DNA from: Priapulus caudatus
Taxonomy: Eukaryota; Priapulida; Priapulimorpha; Priapulimorphida; Priapulidae
Direction of reading: 5' to 3'
Length of the DNA: 32,232 nt
NCBI RefSeq assembly: GCF_000485595.1
Contig: NW_014577331.1
Coordinates: 86,714-118,945 of the forward strand
Position 1 is the first letter of the stretch. Every line of letters starts with the position of its first letter. Position numbers and translations under genes: made by a program. Of this stretch, positions 1 to 32,232 are shown piece after piece. The notes under the pieces were generated by a model. That model was not told where the DNA came from. It ran no database searches and saw only the letters and a list, made by a program, of their open reading frames with translations.

Positions 1-204
1 AGCAGTGATATTGGACAAACTAATACGCGTTTGGCTATAAGGTAATGTACTTATTAACTACACAAGGTGCCAGTTACTGTAGCATTCGTCAACTTTGCAT
101 AATCGATGGTCGAATTATGCCTTTAAATTAGCCAACATAGTGGTGCCAACTCAACTGTACTGCCAGCGGCAACTGTACGCGGGCTATAGTTACTAGAGTC
201 TAGA
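1..204. other. Left flank, no gene recognised
   Basis: Non-coding sequence with short GTGCCA/CAACTGTAC repeats and no open frame worth calling. If the DHRS1-like gene continues leftward, this is part of its first intron. Confidence 0.5.
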
Positions 205-213
205 GACTTAGAG

Positions 214-283
214 CAAGGAGCTACATATAAGATATATAGCTCCTGTACTCCTGTAGCTCCTGTAGGTTATATGTAGCTCCTTG
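214..283. mobile_element. 70-bp MITE with 16-bp TIRs and 8-bp target duplication
   Basis: CAAGGAGCTACATATA at 214-229 is matched perfectly in inverted form at 268-283. ACTTAGAG flanks both sides (206-213 and 284-291). An 8-bp duplication and CAAGG-type ends fit the hAT superfamily. It is very short and has no coding capacity. Confidence 0.7.
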
Positions 284-308
284 ACTTAGAGTAGAGCTAA
301 GGCAAAGC

Positions 309-378
309 TTGAATCCATTGAATGATAATTGATACCGCTACCGGTATTCACCGGTAGATGATGGATTCATTGGATTGT
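309..378. repeat. Small imperfect palindrome
   Basis: CTACCGGT and ACCGGTAG form a hairpin core, flanked by the partly inverted AATCCATTGAAT and ATTCATTGGATT. It could be an old element end; its origin is unknown. No gene was seen between it and 755. Confidence 0.4.
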
Positions 379-785
379 TTGTTGATTTAAACCCGGATAA
401 CTTTAAGTTTACGTACGCCGGTTTACCCAGCATTACCCTAGAATTAAAAGAGTACCAGAGTGAGGTTATTGTTCTCCTGATATGCTGTAATAATATCTGT
501 GCACTATCAAAATCAGGTTAATATCATGTATACTTACAAATTATAGAATGCATATTTACGGCGGAATAATGACAGGAACACAATGTCGGAAGAGAACCAA
601 TTTTTGATTCGCTGCCGCCGTTTACTGCAGTAATAAGCAATGTCATTCGTCGTCGAGACATTTGCTGTATCTATGGAAACACAAAGCTTGACGCTTTGCA
701 CGATGTCTGACAACAAGTGAAGGTAAGTGCCTTGCAATATACACTACAGTATTTAACTAATTATTATTATGTTGTTGTTGTTGTT

Positions 786-950
786 ATTCATTTATCCTCC
801 TGCTTCACGAGGTCATGGTCACAATGTAGCCCCTAGTATTATAGGGGCCTACCCTTTTTGTATCGTTATAGCTACACTGGCACTATTGTTGTTGTTATTC
901 CGATATTCGTTTATCCTCCTACTTCACGAGGTCATGGTCACAATGTAAAC
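786..950. repeat. Two tandem units of about 117 bp in a LINE 3' region
   Basis: TTTATCCTCCTGCTTCACGA and its continuation to CACAATGTA (about 791-829) recurs with few changes at about 910-947. Both are preceded by a TTG/TTA-rich run. On the - strand these lie just downstream of a LINE coding end, so they are probably its 3' untranslated region and (AAC)n/(AAT)n tail. Confidence 0.55.
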
Positions 951-1038
951 CCTCTTTGTATCATTAGCTACCGGTGTTTCCTCATAGTAATTCGTTGTTG
1001 TAGTTTTTAAAAATTGGTAACAACGGCCGTGTATGTGG

Positions 1039-1507
1039 CTAAATTACTGGGATGGACTCAGACAGGAATCTGGAGAGGGCCTGTTTGATGGTGGCATCCA
1101 TCTCTGGTGTAAGATTCCTGTTTTCCCCAGTAAGGGTGGCTATGTCAATAGACCGATGGCTTGGGTTGGTGTTGGTCTTCACGTACCCTAGACCGAATAA
1201 TTCTGTCCCATATAACCTTTTTTATATTTTGGTGAGGGTTATTGGTACTATACCCTCACCAATAACCCTCACCAAAATATAAAAAAGGTTATATGGGACA
1301 GAATTATTCGGTCTACACGTACCCCAGTTCGATCGTGTCAGTCATCTTCTCCCTGCTAACCTTGAGTCGTGAGCAATGTAATAACTTGTGTTCCACGGTT
1401 TCATTGGCGAGGCCACAGTCGCATAGGGGACTATCACTTGCCCCGATCTTAAACATGTGGGCTTTCAGTTTAGTGTGTCCAGTTTTAATATGGTATCCGT
1501 AACACAC
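1039..1507 (-). pseudogene. LINE (non-LTR retrotransposon) ORF 3' end, interrupted
   Basis: The - strand encodes the C-terminal zinc-binding part of a LINE polymerase protein: KTGHTKLKAHMFKIGASDSP followed by LCDCGLANETVEHKLLHC, a C-x-C...H-x4-C pattern seen after the reverse transcriptase and RNase H region in many non-LTR elements. The frame is broken by a 127-bp palindromic insertion (1189-1315) that supplies a stop; beyond it the same frame stays open to a stop at 1041-1039. The 5' part is missing, as is usual for 5'-truncated LINE copies. The copy at 10199-10595 lacks the insertion. The clade is not determined. Confidence 0.75.
1189..1315. mobile_element. 127-bp perfect-arm palindromic element inside the LINE copy
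   Basis: Two 58-bp arms (1189-1246 and 1258-1315) are exact inverse repeats around an 11-base loop. The ends are TAGACCGAATAATTCTG and its inverse. CACGTACCC occurs on both sides (1180-1188 and 1316-1324), a 9-bp target duplication. The related LINE copy at 10199-10595 shows the uninterrupted site. A 9-bp duplication fits Mutator-like elements; there is no coding capacity. Confidence 0.85.
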
Positions 1508-1579
1508 GGTTGAGAAAATTAACCCAAAACATGGTCACTAAATTCACTATATCTCTGGAAACCAATAGGTAGTGATGTC

Positions 1580-1680
1580 CTGATGCAGGGATGAGATTGG
1601 ATAATTGGATAAATGCGTACATCGCTGGCGTCACAGCTGAAAGGTCTTTGAATCGAATCCCATCTGTTTTTTAATTATTT
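1580..1680 (+). repeat. Possible tRNA-derived SINE fragment (weak)
   Basis: TTTGAATCGAATCCC near 1646-1660 resembles a polymerase III B box (9 of 11 positions), followed by a T-rich tail. No convincing A box was found. Confidence 0.2.
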
Positions 1681-1832
1681 TCCTGTTTTCTGTATTTTGC
1701 TATCTTTATTCATTAAACTATTTTTTCCCAATTAACGCAAATATTTACATGATTTATTTACAACAATTTAATAACAACAAATAATTTTTACAACAATTAC
1801 ATTTTTTTTTAATTTTTTTAATTAAATTTTAA

Positions 1833-1861
1833 TTAGGGTTAGGGTTAGGGTCAGGGTTAGG
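1833..1861 (+). repeat. Interstitial telomere-like TTAGGG array
   Basis: Four to five units of TTAGGG with one TCAGGG variant, preceded by an AT-rich low-complexity run (about 1800-1832). No inverted ends were found around this one. Confidence 0.85.
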
Positions 1862-2050
1862 CTCACAATGCACCATAAAACAGGAGTTTCAGGCACGTGA
1901 TTTGTATCAACCAATGGGATTTGGGAGGTATGTGCAGGCCCTAGCTGCGAGTCATGCCTGGCTAGGGCGACATTGATTGATGTACGAGGGGGGCGCAGGA
2001 TTGTTTAACTCGTGTGGGGCAAGTTCATTACTAAATATGTACTGGGTCAC

Positions 2051-2160
2051 GGGCAACGCTGGGATGATAGAGCGACAGCATAACTTTTTCCTGGAATTAA
2101 GGAAAAAGTTGCAATCTGAAATCACACACAATGAGCGTGCCAGTACGACAAAATATTCCC
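2051..2160 (+). repeat. Dispersed repeat, copy 1
   Basis: A block including GAGCGACAGCATAACTTT and AAGGAAAAAGTTGCAATC is clearly similar to the reverse complement of 14912-15015. It is unlike any protein family I recognise; the short open frame over it (1977-2213) is probably incidental. Confidence 0.6.
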
Positions 2161-2163
2161 ATC

Positions 2164-2212
2164 CCTACTACTACTTACTACTGTACTACTACTACTTACT
2201 ACTGTACTACTA
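2164..2212 (+). repeat. TACTAC minisatellite
   Basis: Units of CTACTACTACTTACTACTGT occur twice in tandem. Simple low-complexity DNA. Confidence 0.8.
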
Positions 2213-2326
2213 GGCGATACCTACTGAGTGACGATTCAAATTTCAAGTATCACTGTAGGCCGCAAGTATAATATTCGAGTAGTCTCGCACGACAATACTA
2301 TTAGTACGGTATTACTACATACTATT

Positions 2327-2390
2327 GCTGAGAGGGTCTATGTCCCCCAGGGTACTGCCGGAACGTACCCTGGGTACGGTCCGGTACAGT
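2327..2390. mobile_element. TTAGGG-MITE family, solo terminal end
   Basis: It begins GCTGAGAGGGTCTATGTCCC and continues through ACTGCCGGAACGTACCCTGG like the terminal repeats at 5823 and 19343, then diverges. No opposite end was found, so it is a truncated or rearranged copy. The following 2391-2540 has T-rich units containing TTTTCCAGGGC. Confidence 0.75.
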
Positions 2391-2574
2391 GAAAAAAAGT
2401 ATTTTTTATTTTCCGGGACTCTTTTTGCAAACCCCCCCAAAATTTCGGGGGCTACTTTTTCATTTTCCAGGGCTCTTTTTCCACGTTTTCCAGGGCGACT
2501 TTTTTCCAGGGCTGTTTCCTCAAATGTAGACACAAGCACAGTAGCTAATACACACTCGCGGGGGCGCGCACACA

Positions 2575-2612
2575 CCACACACACGTCACACACACGCACG
2601 CACGCACGCACG
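2575..2612 (+). repeat. CA/ACGC microsatellite
   Basis: Runs of ACACAC followed by ACGC units. A related ACGCACGGACAGACAG run lies at 2811-2850. Confidence 0.85.
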
Positions 2613-2617
2613 CAAAG

Positions 2618-2757
2618 ATTTGTGCCGCAATTCCGTATTTCCTCCTATACCTTAAGTTAAGGGGGAAATATTCCCCCTCCGTTTACACATCTTGACCTTT
2701 GACCCTTGACCCCCAAATTTGTCATCCTGAGTCCTTTTTACGATCCCCCCCCCACGT
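2618..2757 (+). repeat. Dispersed repeat family B, copy 1
   Basis: ATTTGTGCCGCAATTCCGTA, then ACCTTAAGTTAAGGGG and a TTGACCCCCAAATTTG-like stretch. About 140 bp is shared with 11666-11808. It is flanked by GACGCACG-type simple repeats. No coding potential was recognised. Confidence 0.8.
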
Positions 2758-3102
2758 CCCAAATATCGTCACCGTACGTCGAGCGGTTAAGGTTTGTGCC
2801 CAACTGTTGACGCACGCACGGACAGACAGACGCACGCACGGACGCACGGACAATCATGCGATTCTACAAGCTGCATCCGTCTTCGTCAGATGAGCTAAAA
2901 AGTACACAAATGAGCGAGTGCCAACAAGGCAAACGCGCAGTTTAGTCATCGCAGTTTTAACATTATTTAGTGGTACTATACTAAAGTTCTTCTAAATCAA
3001 TTCCTTGATTGTTCTTAGCATAAAATAAGTACTTTCTAGTAACCTATGTACTACAAAATTGCAAACCCCCCCAAAAAACGCAGTTTAGAATGACTCAAAA
3101 GT

Positions 3103-3733
3103 AGGTCGACTGGCGTGCTCCAAAATAGGACGTTGTCATCTCTCCCACAGGAGTAACAACTGTTTTGGGGCTAGCCTTATACATTCACATATACCAAAAT
3201 TTACAAATTGAATGAATCTATGGCCATTTTCATTTTTGCCAAAAAGTGGGCTTGGCTCGAATTAGGTCGACTGGTGTGCTCCAAAATAGGAAATTCTAAT
3301 CTCTCCCATAGGAGTGACAACTGTATGCAGTTTGAAACATGTGGGTCAAACGGTTTTCGAGTTATCATTGACTGTAGGCAGACACTGAAATGCCTAGTGA
3401 TATTGCCAAAATCTACCTAATTTGCATAATTAAAAAAAAATCAAAACCCTTGTGATATGTTTTGGGGGCCAGTCCTTATTCATTCACATACCAAAAATTA
3501 GCAAAATCCATTGAACCTGAACTGACTTATGGCCATTTCCATTTTTGACAAAAAGTGGGCGTGGCTCAAAAGTAGGTCAATTTGCGTGCTCCAAAATAGG
3601 ACGTTCACATCTCTCCCATAGGAGTAACAACTGTATGCAATTTGAAACATGTGGGTCAAACGGTTCTCACGTCTCAAGTTATCGTTGACCATAGCCAAAC
3701 GTTGACGAACAAACGGACGGACGGTCAACATAC
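3103..3733. repeat. Three diverged tandem units in the DHRS1 intron
   Basis: AGGTCGACTGGCGTGCTCCA and its variants begin at 3103, 3264 and 3574, each followed by ATCTCTCCCATAGGAGT. Units 2 and 3 continue with GAAACATGTGGGTCAAACGG, which unit 1 lacks. The spacer (CATTCACATA, TATGGCCATTT, AAAAAGTGGGC) also repeats. The last unit ends in ACGGACGGACGG, next to the DHRS1 splice donor. Confidence 0.85.
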
Positions 3734-3839
3734 CTGTGATATAAACAGTAGCTCCAGACTCCCCCAGCTGAAGGGCAATTCCTCTGCCTATTCCTCGAGT
3801 AGCCCCTGTCACCAGACACACCTTTCCATGTAGTGCCAT
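3734..3839 (-). CDS. DHRS1: First coding exon of a DHRS1-like short-chain dehydrogenase/reductase
   Basis: The start codon is ATG at 3839 on the - strand, giving MALHGKVCLVTGATRGIGRG followed by IALQLGESGATVYIT, then a GTATGT donor directly after 3734. TGATRGIG (residues 11-18) is the glycine-rich NAD(P)-binding loop of classical SDR enzymes, and GRGIALQL with GATVYITG matches animal DHRS1, an oxidoreductase. An ATG three codons upstream is also in frame, but the shorter start fits the family length. Only 35 of roughly 300 residues are present. No exon with the NNA or YxxxK motifs was found to the left, so the rest lies beyond position 1 or is lost. The reading frame runs on past the donor into repeat sequence, which I take to be intron. 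It is divergent from the dynein gene. Confidence 0.82.
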
Positions 3840-4350
3840 AATTAGCACAGAGTAACCAAATCTTTATAGCTGCTACACAACTAGGTAATCTGAAATGTAA
3901 ATAAAAAAACACATACACACACTCATACATATATATAAATTAGATATACACACATCGTGATTCTATTTCTGATGGTAAAAAATGTTATGAATATAAAATG
4001 TTTATGAACTGCTATTAGAAATAGTTTTCCACAGTCATACATTATGGCAGATATCGACTGAAAGTTACAAACATACTATGAGATATCACGAAAGTATGCA
4101 ACCATTTATGCGTGCAAGTTGGCTTACTCACGATGACAGACCAATTTAAGGCCTGCTATTCAAGATTAGGAGGTACAGGTCCAGGGTAAAGTCACGTAGC
4201 CCGAGAACTTTGTACTCATGCATTCACCAATATTGGCTGTATGCTGATTAGTGGCTAGAACTGTTACAAGGCTATCAATCAGATACACAGCAAGGCCACC
4301 CTTAAAAAATTGTTTGTTTCAAGCGTGCAACCCAGGGTACACTGGAAGGT
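3840..4350. other. Intergenic region between divergent genes
   Basis: The presumed shared upstream region of the DHRS1-like and dynein genes. AT-rich, with a short CA run at 3910-3925. I see no TATA box or exon I could defend. Confidence 0.4.
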
Positions 4351-4361
4351 CACCTCTGGCT

Positions 4362-4550
4362 AGACTGGTTCACGACCGAACTGTTTGTCGCAGAGCGTGA
4401 GGCCGGATACCAGTCTACCCTTTGGCAAAAACAATAAAGGTGGCTTGCTGCTAGATTGGTACCCGTTCGCCACCTTCACTCCGGCATATATCCTTCACTA
4501 CACTGACGTTAGTGTAGCGTGTGGAACTGTCGACCGGGTACCAGTCTAGC
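4362..4550. repeat. Nested inverted repeats with CTAGAYTGGTACCCG ends
   Basis: CTAGATTGGTACCCG (from about 4452) pairs with CGGGTACCAGTCTAG (to about 4549) with one mismatch. A shorter pair, CTAGACTGGTTC / GGATACCAGTCTAC, lies at about 4363-4415. It looks like one or two small hairpin-forming element remnants. Confidence 0.5.
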
Positions 4551-4559
4551 TTGCTGCCA

Positions 4560-5280
4560 GCCGCAGTAGACGCTCGATAAACCGTGCGCCTGCATGTACA
4601 TATATGCCGTGGTAGATTACGAATGCTGCACGTGAACTCGAAAAAAAACGGAAAACGCGAAAACAATTCTGGGATCGGGAAAAAAGCGGAAATCCGCGGA
4701 AATGCGGAAAATTTTCATGCCTGATATTGTATATTCTGTTTTGTGTATATGTTTTTGCGGAACGAATTTGAATTTTTTTTTTGGCGAAACGAAATAATTT
4801 TTGTTTTGTTTTAATCGGCCAATAAAATGTGTCGAGTAGCGGCGTTTTGGCGAGTCGGTCGGTAAAGGGGAAACAAGCAATATTTTATCTTAGTCCCAAT
4901 TAATACCAATGGTACTTGGGCCATCCCAATAACAGACAGGGGTGACAATTGGGCACAATTTTACTATTGCGATAGTATAGCGATGGCTGAAATATCATTG
5001 CTGATACTATTGCAGTAATTAAAACAAGTGCCGCAGAGCGACAGCGCTCATCTAACGTCTACTGCGGTGACTCTGTGGTGGAGTGGTGGGATTCTAGTAA
5101 ACCCTAGTAATGTCTCTCAATCAAATGTGTCTTAGGATATAAGTGGAATTCCAATTGTATTTAACAAATGCACGTTCATGTGTGTTCATGCACACGTTTT
5201 TGAGTGTGTGCAAGATTTGTGGCGATTTGGATCTAGCAAGCAGCATCAGAATAATTACAAGTGCAGTAGGGCTGGTATAA
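4560..5280. other. Intergenic, low-complexity stretches
   Basis: Contains GCGGAAA-rich units (4620-4710), T-rich runs and one copy of a dispersed repeat at 5022-5076. No exon was recognised. Confidence 0.4.
5022..5076 (+). repeat. Dispersed repeat family C, copy 1
   Basis: AAACAAGTGCCGCAGAGCGA, then CAGCGCTCA and a less similar tail. The same 29-bp core is identical at about 11196-11224. Confidence 0.75.
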
Positions 5281-5289
5281 TGGTTACTT

Positions 5290-5346
5290 AACAACAACGA
5301 CAAAAGCAACAACAACAACAACAATAACAACAACAACAACAACAAC

Positions 5347-5377
<31 letters not shown>
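5290..5377 (+). repeat. (AAC)n(AAT)n microsatellite
   Basis: About 50 bp of AAC units followed by AAT units. Such compound tails often mark a LINE 3' end, but no LINE body is visible here. On the - strand it makes a meaningless poly-leucine frame. Confidence 0.9.
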
Positions 5378-5378
<1 letters not shown>

Positions 5379-5379
5379 T

Positions 5380-5813
5380 AAGCCCTGCATTACTTGTTTC
5401 AGAACTTTACTATAGTTCTACGTTCTAGTGTAATTAATACCAATTAATATTCTATTTTGTGATTTTACTGCAGAATTTGTGATTCACTTTATATCCCTTC
5501 TACTTCATTGTAAGGAACAGCTTCACAGTGACCATTTAACTCTTAGGGAGTGCAGGATTAAACTCATGTTTTGACTATTGTTCGTCACTTTGTTTTATTA
5601 GTTTAACAAGGAAAACATATAAAGAGCATGTACCTATGAAGGGAAAATGTGAATGTATCGAATTTCCATTTTCATACTGAATTAACAAAGATGGAACCAC
5701 ACTAACTGAGAAATTTGTGCATTTTTGTCAGTTGGCTACTTTTATCAGTTCTCTTTATCTTCACATGAGCACTGATTCTTAGTAGGTTATCTCTGCTGGA
5801 GATAAAATAGCAC
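5380..5813. other. Intergenic, no gene seen
   Basis: AT-rich. I looked here for the missing N-terminal dynein exons and found none I could support. Confidence 0.4.
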
Positions 5814-5822
5814 TATATTATT

Positions 5823-6050
5823 GCTCATAGGGTCTATGCCCCCACGGTACTGCCGGAACGTACCCTGGGTACGGTCCCGTATACCAGAACGTACCCTGGT
5901 AACTATTTGATATGGTTAGGGTTAGGGTTAGGGAGTAGGCGTAGGCGACTCCCTAGACTCGTTAGTGGAGTAGGCGAGGTACGGTTTGGCATATTAGATA
6001 GTACTAGGGTACGTTCCGGCAGTACCCTGGGGGACATAGACCCTCTCAGC
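5823..6050 (+). mobile_element. TTAGGG-MITE family, complete copy
   Basis: 228 bp with terminal inverted repeats of about 46 bp: the left end starts GCTCATAGGGTCTATG; the right end, read inversely, starts GCTGAGAGGGTCTATG. Both continue into ACTGCCGGAACGTACCCT. TATATTATT is duplicated exactly at 5814-5822 and 6051-6059. The interior holds a TTAGGG array (5914-5933) and a GGAGTAGGCGTAGGCGACTCC-like hairpin. No coding capacity. It lies 171 bp before the first dynein exon found. Confidence 0.9.
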
Positions 6051-6220
6051 TATATTATTCTTAATTGCTGTTTAGAGAGATGGTATAGCTATAGAAAATT
6101 TAATGAAGAGCGCAAGTCTAGACTTTGGCGTGTTATCCAGCTGTCCAGCTCATGTTCATAGTTAGTTTCTGCCATATATTTGTTTGTGGGGTATATTGAT
6201 TTGTCTTTGTGTGTATACAG

Positions 6221-31115
<24,895 letters not shown>

Positions 31116-31269
31116 GTGACTGCCATAACTGTTTGCAGGTGTATGAATGTGTGCATGTGTGCACACGTGTGCTCGTGTGATGCCTGTGTAACATTATATC
31201 TAATATACACAGCAGTATGACTCATAGCAACACGTAAAATCCACCATTTACTAACCCAGTAGCTCAGGG

Positions 31270-32107
31270 GAGTTAGCTCCCAGTTCCCAGTTCCCAGTTC
31301 CTTATTCGAATAAGGAACTAGTAACTAGGCAACGCAGTTACCAGTTCCCAGTTCCCAGTTCTTTATTCGAATAAGGAACTAGTAACTAGGCAAAGCAGTT
31401 ACCAGTTCCCAGTTCGAAATGCAACATTGAACTTATTCAGTTACCAGTTCGAAGCCTAGTTACTTATTCGCCTATGCCGTTAAATGATCTTATTTGGCCC
31501 TTTACAAGGTCCTAAAAGTCATTCAGAGCCAAAATTAACCCTTTGTCGCCCAGTTACCAGTTCGCCATCCAGCTACTTATTCAGTTACCAGATCGAAACC
31601 TAGTTACTTATTCGCCTATGTCGTTAAATGATCTTATTTGGCCCTTTACAAGGTCCTAAAAGTCAATCAGAGCCAAAATTAACCCTTTGTTGCCCAGTTA
31701 CCAGTTTTCCACCCATCTACTTATTCAGTTACCAGTTCGAAACAGTTTGAATGACTTTTAGATCCTTGTAATGGGCCAAATAAGATCATTTAATGGCATA
31801 TATAGGCGAATAAGTAACTAGGTTTCGAACTGGTAACTGAATAAGTAGCTGGGTATCGAACTGGTAACTGATTAAATAAATGTGTGCCAAAGGTTGGCCG
31901 AATAAGTAACTAGTAACTATTTTGCCTAGTTACCAGTTCCCAATTCAATGTTGCATTTCGAACTGGGAATTGGTAACTGCTTATTTTGCCTAGTTATTAT
32001 AGTTCCTTATTCGAATGAGGAACTGGGAACTGGGAACTGGTAATTACTGCTTTGCCTAGTTACTAGTTCCTTATTCGAATAAGGAACTGGGAACTGGGAG
32101 CTAACTT
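31270..32107. mobile_element. Nested foldback element built of GTTACCAGTTC modules
   Basis: About 840 bp. The outer ends AGTTAGCTCCCAGTTCCC (left) and their inverse (right, to about 32106) are followed by TTATTCGAATAA palindromes and AGTAACTAGGCAA. Inside, a 144-bp unit starting CGTTAAATGATCTTATTTGG occurs twice directly (31478, 31622) and once inverted (about 31745-31800). Many GTTACCAGTTC and GAACTGGTAAC modules pair with each other. No coding capacity. It lies in the dynein intron after exon 43. Confidence 0.82.
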
Positions 32108-32109
32108 CC

Positions 32110-32185
32110 GCTCATAAGGTCTATGTCCCCCAGGGTACTGCCGGAACGTACCCTGGTCACTATTTGATATATGGTTAGGGTTAGG
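32110..32185 (+). mobile_element. TTAGGG-MITE family, partial copy at the right edge
   Basis: Begins GCTCATAAGGTCTATGTCCC, continues through ACTGCCGGAACGTACCCTGG and TATTTGATAT into GGTTAGGGTTAGG, then diverges. The right end is absent or beyond the window. It directly abuts the foldback that ends at about 32107. Confidence 0.8.
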
Positions 32186-32232
32186 CAAGGCTCGACACTA
32201 ACTTTTTTTTCCAGTGGCCCGAACGGGCCACC

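Noticed and set aside
1833-1861. Chromosome end (telomere)
   Set aside because: The arrays are short, internal and in both orientations in the window, mostly inside small elements; a gene continues across the region.
2315-2660. Overlapping open frames on both strands near 2315-2660
   Set aside because: They run across a MITE end and CA/ACGC repeats; no domain and no splice context.
3498-3733. Continuation of the DHRS1-like frame beyond its donor
   Set aside because: The similarity to SDR enzymes stops exactly at the GTATGT donor, and the rest translates a repeat unit.
5121-5390. 89-codon - strand frame with a long poly-leucine run
   Set aside because: It is a translation of the (AAC)n(AAT)n microsatellite and has no gene features.
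31255-32105. CRISPR-like repetition of a short motif
   Set aside because: The motifs are palindromic, irregularly spaced and in both orientations inside a eukaryotic intron; this is a foldback element.

Overview
This is eukaryotic nuclear DNA, AT-rich in its non-coding parts. It carries most of the front half of one large intron-rich gene on the + strand, the first exon of a second gene on the - strand, and many small transposon remnants. The protein similarity, a gene for motile cilia and TTAGGG-type arrays point to an animal, probably an aquatic invertebrate. A sponge or other early-branching animal would fit the dense short introns, but the sequence alone does not settle the species.

The main gene is an axonemal dynein heavy chain of the DNAH7 type (the DNAH3/7/12 group of single-headed inner-arm dyneins). 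I joined 43 exons between 6221 and 31115. All 42 introns are GT-AG, the exon lengths sum to 6135 bases, and the frame stays open for 2045 residues. The model runs from the N-terminal stem through the linker, AAA1 (P-loop GPAGTGKT, Walker B CFDE) and AAA2 (GDPFGGKT) into AAA3 (GPTGTGKS, Walker B FVDD). The first N-terminal exons were not found. AAA4, the microtubule-binding stalk, AAA5 and AAA6 must lie to the right of the window.

On the other strand, 3734-3839 is the first coding exon of a short-chain dehydrogenase/reductase closest to DHRS1. It is head-to-head with the dynein gene, and its remaining exons are not visible to the left. The left 3.7 kb holds a broken LINE 3' end, a short hAT-like MITE, a palindromic element inside the LINE, simple repeats and several dispersed repeat families.

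The introns and flanks contain at least five inverted-repeat element types: (1) a family of about 230 bp with 9-bp target duplications and an internal TTAGGG array (5823-6050, 19343-19577, with partial copies at 2327 and 32110); (2) a 152-bp element with 19-bp TIRs and a TTAGGG array (9936-10087); (3) a 127-bp near-perfect palindrome (1189-1315); (4) a 767-bp foldback in an AAA1 intron (22065-22830); (5) an 840-bp nested foldback at the right end (31270-32107). The largest dynein intron (9838-11942) is a stack of such insertions and carries a perfect 94-bp duplication of an exon end and its splice donor. I saw no new enzymatic or defence system. The novelty is in the mobile elements and their telomere-like arrays.
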